The notes under the pieces were generated by a model that worked only from the letters and a program-made list of their open reading frames with translations, did not search any database and was not told the origin of the DNA. Made by a program: the position numbers and the translations under genes. 26,025 bases of DNA. Source: Bog-473 sp035551835 (GTDB lineage Bacteria > Actinomycetota > Acidimicrobiia > Acidimicrobiales > RAAP-2). Where the stretch lies: the NCBI GenBank assembly GCA_035551835.1, contig DASZMN010000129.1, forward strand, positions 1 through 26,025, given 5' to 3'. Below, piece by piece: positions 14,250 through 20,850 of this stretch (position 1 is the stretch's first letter; the number at the start of each line of letters is the position of its first letter).

Positions 14250-15733
14250 CCTGGCCACCGCGCCGCGGTCGCGTGGCCGCGCCGTCGATCGGCGCCGGTG
14301 TCCTCCTCGCCCTCGCCTTGCCACCGTGGGGGTGGTGGCCGCTCGGGTTGGCCGGCGCTGCGGTGTGGTACTGGCGACTCGCAGGATTGCGGCTGCGGAC
14401 GCGGGTGTGGTCGGGCTGGTTGGCCGGGCTGGGTTGCTACGCCGTCGGGCTCTTTTGGGCCCGCGCCTTCAACTGGTACGGCGCCGTGGTGCTGATCCTG
14501 ATCGAGGCCCTGTTCTTCGCAGCCTCCGCCGCCCTGACCCCGCCGCGGCGCGGGCGCGCGCTGGCCTTCGTGGGTGCGTGCACCCTGGCCGAGGCGGTGC
14601 GCATGACGTGGCCCTTCGGCGGGCTTCCGCTCGGCGGCGTCTTCCTCGGCCAGGCGCGCGGCCCGTTGGTCCAGCTGGCGCGCCTCGGCGGGCCGCTGCT
14701 CATCACAGCGGGCGTCTGGGCCGGTGGCGTCGCCCTGGCGACATTGGTCGCCTGGATGGCCGCGCAACGGTCGCGGGCCGCCGGGCCGGCCGTTGTCGGA
14801 GCCCTCGCGATCGGTGCCGGCGTGGTCGTACTTGCCGTCGTCGGCGCCGTGGTCCCAGATGGCGGTCCTGCGGTCGGAACGGTACGGGTGGCGCTGGTCC
14901 AAGGCGGTGGACAGCGGGGCCTGAGCAAGGAAGACGTGGCCCCCGACACGGTGTACGACGCGCAGCTCGCGGCGATGGACGGCGTGAACTCGGGTCACCC
15001 CCACTCCGAGCTCGTGGTGTGGCCCGAAGACGTGGTTGCGCTGGACCGGCCGCTGGCCGGATCACCCCAAGCGGCCACACTGAGTGGTCTGGCCCGAGCG
15101 TTCCGCACCACACTGATGGTCGGAGTGACCGAGCCGGCGTCACCCACGACGTTCCGCAACGAGGTCGTGGTGTGGGGACCGCGGGGCAACGTCGTCAGCA
15201 TTTTTGAAAAGGTGCACCGCGTGCCGTTCGGCGAATATGTCCCCGACCGGTCATTCTTCGCGCACTTCGCCGACCTCTCGGGTGTGCCGACGGACGCGGT
15301 GCCCGGCCACGGCACCGGCCTGATGCGCACGCCGGTGGGTCCGCTCGGCGTGCTCGTCTCGTTCGAGATCTTCTACTCGGGACGAAGTCATGCCTCGGTG
15401 CGCGCCGGCGCTGAACTACTGGCCGTGCCCACCAACACTTCGTCCTACAGCACGTCGCAGGTGCCGAGCCAGGAGATCGCTGCTGCAGTCGTCCAGTCGG
15501 TCGAGACGGGGCGTGATCTCGTGCAGGCTGCGCCGACGGGTTTCAGCGCGGTCGTGACCCAGCGGGGAGTGGTCGTCGACCGCAGCTCATTGGGGAACCG
15601 TCAGGTGCTTTTCTCCACCGTGGCCCTGCGACGCGGCATGACCCCCTACGACCGCTGGGGGGATCTTCCGATTTTGATTCTCTCCGCACTCGCGCTGGCG
15701 GCGGGTTGGGCGCGTCAGTTCCGCTCTTCGTAG
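14246..15733 (+). CDS. lnt: Apolipoprotein N-acyltransferase-like protein with Ser in place of the catalytic Cys
   Basis: 495 residues from GTG 14246, overlapping the oxidase stop (GTGA). About six membrane segments fill residues 12-203, then comes a nitrilase-fold periplasmic domain (about 212-470) and a final helix (about 470-488). Lnt N-acylates the N-terminal Cys of lipoproteins with an E-K-C triad. Here Glu261 (in VVWPED) and Lys322 (in FEKVHRVPFGEY) are present, but the Cys position is Ser372 (VSFEIF, codon TCG at 15359-15361). The spacings 61 and 50 residues are close to those of E. coli Lnt (68 and 52), so the alignment is sound. The substitution may be a lineage variant with altered mechanism, or the protein may no longer acylate by the thioester route. 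Co-location with heme genes looks like operon convenience. Its 3' end overlaps the convergent HAD gene by 19 nt. Confidence 0.85.
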   Translation: MTWPPRRGRVAAPSIGAGVLLALALPPWGWWPLGLAGAAVWYWRLAGLRLRTRVWSGWLAGLGCYAVGLFWARAFNWYGAVVLILIEALFFAASAALTPPRRGRALAFVGACTLAEAVRMTWPFGGLPLGGVFLGQARGPLVQLARLGGPLLITAGVWAGGVALATLVAWMAAQRSRAAGPAVVGALAIGAGVVVLAVVGAVVPDGGPAVGTVRVALVQGGGQRGLSKEDVAPDTVYDAQLAAMDGVNSGHPHSELVVWPEDVVALDRPLAGSPQAATLSGLARAFRTTLMVGVTEPASPTTFRNEVVVWGPRGNVVSIFEKVHRVPFGEYVPDRSFFAHFADLSGVPTDAVPGHGTGLMRTPVGPLGVLVSFEIFYSGRSHASVRAGAELLAVPTNTSSYSTSQVPSQEIAAAVVQSVETGRDLVQAAPTGFSAVVTQRGVVVDRSSLGNRQVLFSTVALRRGMTPYDRWGDLPILILSALALAAGWARQFRSS

Positions 15734-16281
15734 TAACCAGAGTGGATATAGACACACGGCACGCCCGCCGCCACGTACATGGCGTGGTTCGACGGATCGT
15801 CCTCGAACGCCAGGCGCAGATCGAACCCGTAGCTCCGCAGGTCCTCGACCACCGCCTGTTTGAACGAGGTGACCTGTGCGTAGTCCCCGCGTGACCGCAT
15901 TACGAGGAGGTCCCAGCGCAAGCCGTAGCGATGGAGCCAGGCGACCGTCTGGGGCTGCACGCGGAAGGGTCGCCCGGTCAGGAGGATGACGTGGAGCGAC
16001 GAGTCGAGGAGCTCGAGGAGCCGCGCGATCTCCTCGATGACGGGGTCGTCCCCGCAGGCCTCGAAGAAGGCGGTCCAATCCCGCCTGCCCCGCTCCAAGA
16101 AGTGTTGGCGCCCCGCGGCGTCGGACAGCACCCCGTCGATGTCGAAGACGACCGCCGGGCCCCCCGTCAGGCCCGTCCCCCGCTGCCACGTCCAGTTCCT
16201 CCGGTCGGTGTCTGGACGCGGGACGGGCACGAAAGGCCAGCTTAACGACCTAGCCTCCTCCTTCTGGCCGTACGGTTCCAT
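15715..16281 (-). CDS. HAD-superfamily phosphatase (PNK 3'-phosphatase-like)
   Basis: 188 residues from ATG 16281; a much longer upstream frame is shadow sequence of the divergent gene. HAD motif I is FDIDGVLSD with Asp47 and Asp49, motif II is LLTGRP with Thr102, the motif III Lys is Lys141 (TSFKQAVV), and motif IV is FEDDPSN with Asp161/Asp162. The WL.RYG.R.D.L.MR.RGD block between motifs II and III resembles the phosphatase half of T4-type polynucleotide kinase, so the substrate may be a nucleic acid 3'-phosphate or a nucleotide; this is inference. The first 40 residues are poorly conserved in appearance and the start is uncertain, since no Shine-Dalgarno precedes it. It is convergent with lnt (19-nt overlap) and divergent from the MprF-like fusion. 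Confidence 0.8.
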   Translation of the reverse strand: MEPYGQKEEARSLSWPFVPVPRPDTDRRNWTWQRGTGLTGGPAVVFDIDGVLSDAAGRQHFLERGRRDWTAFFEACGDDPVIEEIARLLELLDSSLHVILLTGRPFRVQPQTVAWLHRYGLRWDLLVMRSRGDYAQVTSFKQAVVEDLRSYGFDLRLAFEDDPSNHAMYVAAGVPCVYIHSGYYEERN

Positions 16282-16330
16282 CTCGGTGAGGAGGGTTCGA
16301 GGCCCCGAGAAGTGAGACGATGGACGCGGC
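16282..16330. promoter_or_regulatory. Short divergent promoter region between the HAD gene and the MprF-like fusion
   Basis: Only 49 nt separate the two divergent starts, so promoters must overlap here or lie inside the opposite gene. A GAGGAGGG purine run at 16289-16296 is too far from the plus-strand ATG to be its ribosome site. No clear -10 or -35 is visible. Confidence 0.25.
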
Positions 16331-19300
16331 ATGCACGGCAACGTCGACACGCTTCCGATCCGCCCCGAGGCCCGGTCACACGATGCCCACGAACGCCTCG
16401 AGGTCGCGCTGGGCCGGCGGGTCGAGGTGATCGGCGACCTGCTCCTCCCGGTCGAGCCGTCCGCCTCGTCCTCGGCGGTGTCCCACGACATCGCCCGCCG
16501 CCTCGAGGAGTGGCAGGGCCCCGGCATCCTCATCATCTGCGGACGGATCGTCGCGACGGGGTGTCCGGCGGGATCGGCACGTCAGGCCGTCGACAATCAC
16601 GCGCAGCTGGCGGGGGCGTTGGGTGCCTTCGCCGCCCGCCCTGACTCTCAGGTCCTCGTCGTGATGCCGCTGGAAGGCCGGGACCAGGAACTGGTCGACG
16701 CCCTGACCGGCAGTGGCGTGCGCGTGGTCGACGGCATCGACCTTCACTGTGAGACGGGGTCCGGGCCGCGCAAGGTGTTGGTGCGCGCCGGCTCGATGCG
16801 GGCCGACGCCAACCCTCCGATCGATGCAACTCCGAGGGACGACCGACCATGGCTGTCCGGCATCGAGCGGCTGGACGACCCGCTCCAGGCCCGCCAGTTC
16901 GTGACCTCGCGCCTTCTGTATCGGCGACTCCGCCGCTACCTGTGGGCGCCTCCGCTGTTGCTCGCGGCCATCGCCCTCCTCCTGCGGATCGAATGGGTCG
17001 TCGACGGGCTGGGCCGCGTCTTTCGCTCGCCCCGTCAGCAGACCGCTCTCCAACACGCCTACGACGCTTCGTGGTTCTCGCGCTTCATCGTGACGCTCGT
17101 GATTGCCGCCGCGCTGCTCGTCGTCCTCGCCGTGGTGGTGGCCATCACGTCGCGCGGCATCTGGCGTGCCTTGGGCGGTGAAGGCCTTCCTGCGCCCTGG
17201 GCCCGCGGGGTATCGGGCGGCGGTCCGATCGCACACGCCCAGCTCGAGATCCAAGGCGACGATGCGCTCGACATGACCCGCGCCGCCGTCGAGAGCGGCG
17301 CCGCCGGGGTCATCGCGGGCGGCGCGCTCGTACCCGAGCTGACCCACCTCGACGCCGGCTTCTTCGCGTGCCCGGGCGCCACCTCGGAGGTGGTGCACGA
17401 GCACCGAGGTCGCATCGGGCTGCCACCTACCTTCCTGCACCACCGACAGGAATCCACGATCGAGATCGAGACCGGCGCGGAGCTGCACGTCCGCCTGATC
17501 CTGGCCGAGGCCGATTTGCCCACGGCGACCATGGGTGAGCGACTCGTGACGGCCGACTCGGTGGTCAAGGGGCGCACGAAAGCGGCGGAGGTTCACGCCG
17601 AGCTGGCGGCGGGGTGGCCGACGGGAGCGTCGTGGCCGCCCGCACCAGAGGTGGCCGCTGACCGCATCAGGGTGCGCCGGATCCGTCGCCTCGCCGCCGT
17701 CTCGCTCTTCGCCGCCGGCGCGATCGACCTCCTCTCCGCCGTCACCGCGCCGCTGCGGGCGCACCTGCACCTGATAGCGCAGTACCTGCCCATTTCCGTC
17801 GTCCAGGCGGCCGGCGCGCTCGTGGCCATCGCGGGAATCGGGATGATCATGCTGTCCCGGGGCATCCTGAAGGGGCAGCGCCGTTCCTGGATCGTGGCGA
17901 TCGCGTTGTTGACCGGGTCGCTCGCGCTGCACCTCGTGCACGCCGCCGACGTGGTGACGCTCTTTGTCTGCGCCGGCGTCCTGGTTCTGTTGGTCGTCCA
18001 ACGCGATCTCTTCCGCGCCCAGACAGAGCCGGCGACGTTGTTCGGCGCGTTCGCCATCCTTGCCGTCGGAGGTCTGTTTGCGACCCTGGGCGGCTTCATC
18101 GGGGTACAGATCGCCGGGCACGTGCATCACCATCCCCTGCCGAGTTGGCCGCACGTGCTGCTCGGATCCGCCGAACGCCTCGTCGGCGTGCAGTGGGTGC
18201 ACTTCCCGGCCACGATCGACCGGTTCACCTCGATCACCCTCCTGGCGGTCGGCATCAGCCTCATCGTGGTCGCCCTCTATCTGCTGACGCGTCCGGTCGT
18301 CGACCGCAGCCTGTCCTCGGGGCGTGCGGCCGTCGGACGGCGGGCGGCCGAGCTGCGGGCCCGCGACATCGTCCGTCGGCACGGCACGGGCACCCTGGAC
18401 TACTTCGCGCTGCGCGACGACAAGCAGTGGTTCTTCCACCGCGACTCGGTGGTCGCCTATGCCGTCTTCGGTGGGGTCTGTCTCGTCTCCCCCGATCCGA
18501 TAGGGCCGTTCTCCGAGCGGGCCCACGTCTGGGATGCCTTTCGCCGTTACGTCGACCGGCAGGGCTGGGGGCTCGGAGTGATGGGCGCCGGCGAGGAATG
18601 GCTTCCGACCTACCAGGCCACGGGCATGCGCTTCTTGTACATCGGTGACGAAGCGGTCGTCGACCCCCGGGTGTTCTCGCTCGACGGCGGGAAGATGAAG
18701 GGGTTGCGCCAGGCCGTCAACCGGGTCGCCCGCTATGGCTACACCGTGCGCTTCTTGGATCCGGCCCGACTCGACACCCGGGACGCGGCCCGGATGGCTG
18801 AGTTGATGGCGAAGAGCCGCCGCGGCGAACAGGAGCGTGGGTTCTCCATGATGCTCGGTCGCCTCTTCGACCCGCGCGACTCGGGGCTGTTGCTGACGTT
18901 GGTCGAGGGCCCCGACGGGGCGCCGGTGGCCATGTGCCAATTCGTGCCCTCGCCGGCGATCGGTGGCTACTCACTCGACCTCATGCGCCGCGACCCGGCC
19001 GACCATCCCAACGGCCTGCTCGACTTCGCGCTGTGCTCGACCATCAGCCACCTCAAGGAGCGCGGGATGACCGGTCTCAGCTTGAACTTCGCGGCCATGC
19101 GGTCCATCCTCGAGGGCGACTCGGGCGACGGGGTCACCCAGCGCGTCGAACGGTGGGCGATCCGCCGGCTGTCTGGTGTGCTGCAGATCGAGACGTTGTG
19201 GCGTTTCAACGCGAAGTACGAGCCCAAGTGGCTGCCCCGCTACATCGTCTTCGACTCGGCCGAGCAGTTTGTGCCGGTCGCCGTCCAGATCATGCGGGCG

Positions 19301-19459
19301 GAATCGCTCACCGAGGTACCCGTCATCGGGCGCCTCCTCACCACCAGCGCAGTGAAGCGAACGGGTCCCGCCGTCCCCGAAGAAGTCGTGGCGGCCATGG
19401 TCCATGAGAACGGCGCCGGAGCTCCCAAGGAGGCCGAGGCGGCCGGCCCGCGGGCGTGA
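16331..19459 (+). CDS. Fusion of a degenerate metallophosphoesterase-like region with an MprF-like lipid aminoacyltransferase
   Basis: 1042 residues. Residues about 30-195 and 300-410 follow the layout of calcineurin-like phosphoesterases, but the metal sites are worn: the SDLHL site reads IGDLLLP (34-40), the GD site ICGRI (69-73), the GNHD site PLEGRDQE (113-120), and the GHTH site AGGALVPEL (329-337). Two helices (about 205-222 and 250-273) split this region. From about 455 to 652 there are six or so membrane helices. Residues about 660-990 form the DUF2156 / phosphatidylglycerol lysyltransferase domain (LDYFALRDDKQWFF, GGVCLVSPDPIGP, RQAVNRVARYGY, LNFAAMRS, KYEPKWLPRYIVF). MprF-type proteins move aminoacyl groups from tRNA to membrane lipids, lowering negative charge. 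The PPOX gene follows after 4 nt. Whether the N-terminal region binds metal or only a ligand is unknown. Confidence 0.85.
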   Translation: MHGNVDTLPIRPEARSHDAHERLEVALGRRVEVIGDLLLPVEPSASSSAVSHDIARRLEEWQGPGILIICGRIVATGCPAGSARQAVDNHAQLAGALGAFAARPDSQVLVVMPLEGRDQELVDALTGSGVRVVDGIDLHCETGSGPRKVLVRAGSMRADANPPIDATPRDDRPWLSGIERLDDPLQARQFVTSRLLYRRLRRYLWAPPLLLAAIALLLRIEWVVDGLGRVFRSPRQQTALQHAYDASWFSRFIVTLVIAAALLVVLAVVVAITSRGIWRALGGEGLPAPWARGVSGGGPIAHAQLEIQGDDALDMTRAAVESGAAGVIAGGALVPELTHLDAGFFACPGATSEVVHEHRGRIGLPPTFLHHRQESTIEIETGAELHVRLILAEADLPTATMGERLVTADSVVKGRTKAAEVHAELAAGWPTGASWPPAPEVAADRIRVRRIRRLAAVSLFAAGAIDLLSAVTAPLRAHLHLIAQYLPISVVQAAGALVAIAGIGMIMLSRGILKGQRRSWIVAIALLTGSLALHLVHAADVVTLFVCAGVLVLLVVQRDLFRAQTEPATLFGAFAILAVGGLFATLGGFIGVQIAGHVHHHPLPSWPHVLLGSAERLVGVQWVHFPATIDRFTSITLLAVGISLIVVALYLLTRPVVDRSLSSGRAAVGRRAAELRARDIVRRHGTGTLDYFALRDDKQWFFHRDSVVAYAVFGGVCLVSPDPIGPFSERAHVWDAFRRYVDRQGWGLGVMGAGEEWLPTYQATGMRFLYIGDEAVVDPRVFSLDGGKMKGLRQAVNRVARYGYTVRFLDPARLDTRDAARMAELMAKSRRGEQERGFSMMLGRLFDPRDSGLLLTLVEGPDGAPVAMCQFVPSPAIGGYSLDLMRRDPADHPNGLLDFALCSTISHLKERGMTGLSLNFAAMRSILEGDSGDGVTQRVERWAIRRLSGVLQIETLWRFNAKYEPKWLPRYIVFDSAEQFVPVAVQIMRAESLTEVPVIGRLLTTSAVKRTGPAVPEEVVAAMVHENGAGAPKEAEAAGPRA

Positions 19460-19463
19460 CCTC

Positions 19464-19901
19464 ATGACGATCGCCATGACCCCACACGAGCGCGAGGCCT
19501 TCCTGGCCGGGGTCCACGTGGGCGTGCTGAGCGTGGAGGATCCCGAACGCGCGCCACTGGCCGTGCCGGTCTGGTACGCCTACGAGCCGGGCGGCACGGT
19601 GGACGTGATCACCGGCCGCGACAGCGTCAAGGCCGACCTACTGCGTGCCGCCGGCCGGTTCTCCCTGTGCGCGCAGACCGAAGAGCCACCCTATGGCTAC
19701 GTCAGCGTCGAAGGTCCGATCACCGACGTGGTCGACCCCGCCCTCCCGGAGTCCCTGCGGGCGCTGGCCTACCGCTACCTCGGCCCGGAATTCGGCGAAC
19801 TCTACCTCGCCGCCACCAAGGACGATGCGCCCGAGGGCGTCATGTTCCGCCTGGCACCCGAACGATGGCGCACGGCGGACTTCACCAAGCAGTACGGATA
19901 G
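19464..19901 (+). CDS. PPOX-class (pyridoxamine 5'-phosphate oxidase-like) flavin or F420-binding protein
   Basis: 145 residues from ATG 19464, 4 nt after the MprF-like fusion and so probably co-transcribed. An in-frame ATG at 19476 (MTPHERE) is an alternative start. The split-barrel pattern is visible: FLAGVHVGVLSVED, then PLAVPVWYAYEPGG, VDVITGRDSVKADLLRAAGRFSLCAQTEE, YVSVEGPI, and the tail PERWRTADFTKQYG. Small actinobacterial members use F420 or FMN, or bind heme breakdown products; the cofactor cannot be chosen from sequence by eye. No membrane segment. Its link to the lipid-modifying neighbour is positional only. Confidence 0.85.
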   Translation: MTIAMTPHEREAFLAGVHVGVLSVEDPERAPLAVPVWYAYEPGGTVDVITGRDSVKADLLRAAGRFSLCAQTEEPPYGYVSVEGPITDVVDPALPESLRALAYRYLGPEFGELYLAATKDDAPEGVMFRLAPERWRTADFTKQYG

Positions 19902-19928
19902 GGCGCGCCGATGGCGGTGGCGGGGCCG

Positions 19929-20684
19929 TCAGCACTTGAAGATCAGGAGGCAGGTTCTCGTCGTCGTGGTGGTCGTCTGAGGCGGCGAGGTCGTCGTGGT
20001 GGTCGCCGGCGGCGCAGTCGTGGCGGTGGCGGAGGGGGCGGTCGCGGGGGCGACGGTCGGCGTCGCGCCCGGTACCAGCGTGTAGGTGATGAAGGTCGTG
20101 ATCGTCTCGCCCTGGTGCGGCTGCGGCGTTGTCGTCGTGCTGGTCGGTGCCGACGACGTGGTGGTCGGGGCGGCTGTCGAGGGCGTGGTCGCCGCATCGG
20201 TCTTGGGCCCGCTCGCCGTGAGAGGGCTCACATCGTGCACGCTCTGAGCCGGGAGCCGGGGCTTGGATCCCCCCGGAGCGAGCAGCACGAGGACGGCCAA
20301 AAGGACCCCGACGACGCCGAGGCCGGCCAGCATCCCTCCGCGATGCGAACGCGACCGCGGCTGACGCTTCGGCTCGGCGAACGCTTCGTGAATCGCGGCT
20401 GTGCTCACCGCGATCGTCTCCTCCGCCGAGGGCGGCTCCGACCCGACTCGGGGGACCTTCGCCGTCCTGTGGGTGGCGGCCGCCTCGAGTCCGTCACCCA
20501 CAGCCGCTTCGGCGGCGGCCCCTCCAGACGCGGAAGCTGCGTCCTCCTTGTGCTCTCGATGGAACCGGACCCGGTGCGCGGGGAGGGTGTCGGAGAATTC
20601 CTCGCGAATCAGTCGTTCGGCCACGCCCGGGTCCGCCGGCGCCGCCGTGTCATCGGGCTCGAGCCCTGACAGTTCTTCACTCAT
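19929..20684 (-). CDS. Single-pass membrane protein with a Thr/Pro-rich extracellular tail (hypothetical)
   Basis: 251 residues. An acidic, Ala-rich cytoplasmic N-terminal part (1-110) is followed by a basic stop (KRQPRSRSHRGG, 106-117), one membrane helix (about 118-137) and an outer segment dominated by Thr, Ala, Ser and Pro (about 160-243). Only about 15 ordinary-looking residues (ETITTFITYTLVPGA) interrupt the low-complexity tail. It ends TRTCLLIFKC, with Cys245 and Cys251 the only cysteines. The architecture resembles actinobacterial anti-sigma-like or cell-wall-spanning proteins, but no zinc site, PASTA repeat or sorting signal is visible, so no function is assigned. The low-complexity part is made of near-repeated ACG/ACC codons on the minus strand. 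It is convergent with the PPOX gene, 27 nt apart. Confidence 0.75.
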   Translation of the reverse strand: MSEELSGLEPDDTAAPADPGVAERLIREEFSDTLPAHRVRFHREHKEDAASASGGAAAEAAVGDGLEAAATHRTAKVPRVGSEPPSAEETIAVSTAAIHEAFAEPKRQPRSRSHRGGMLAGLGVVGVLLAVLVLLAPGGSKPRLPAQSVHDVSPLTASGPKTDAATTPSTAAPTTTSSAPTSTTTTPQPHQGETITTFITYTLVPGATPTVAPATAPSATATTAPPATTTTTSPPQTTTTTTRTCLLIFKC

Positions 20685-20787
20685 CGTCGATCCGTTCCTC
20701 GTCCACCGGATATGCCGGCGCTTCCCACCTGAGGAAAACCGCTCCTGCGCAATCAGCTTACGGCGGCCCGCCGGTGCCGCGTCCTGC
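20685..20787. other. Intergenic stretch upstream of the Thr-rich membrane protein
   Basis: This 103-nt piece should hold the promoter of the membrane protein gene. It includes a brief A-rich patch (GAGGAAAACC) but no clear -10 or -35 pair. No gene or RNA was seen. Confidence 0.3.
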
Positions 20788-20819
20788 GGGCACGGGATGC
20801 CGCCGGCCGGGCCGTGCCC
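20788..20819 (-). terminator. GC-rich hairpin after nuoN, possible operon terminator
   Basis: GGGCACGG (20788-20795) and CCGTGCCC (20812-20819) are perfect 8-bp arms with a 16-nt loop, lying 31 nt past the nuoN stop in the direction of transcription. No T-run follows, so factor-independent termination is doubtful. Its position at the end of the nuo operon is what supports it. Confidence 0.35.
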
Positions 20820-20850
20820 CCTCCTGACACGCCCGTAGGCGGACCCGGCG

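Noticed and set aside
16376..18940. 854-codon minus-strand frame opposite the MprF-like gene
   Set aside because: Low-complexity charged shadow; the plus-strand frame has clear DUF2156 motifs and membrane helices.
19950..20200. Apparent tandem repeat in GTGGTCGTC-type sequence
   Set aside because: It is the codon pattern of the Thr/Pro-rich tail on the minus strand rather than a repeat array with fixed unit length or spacers.
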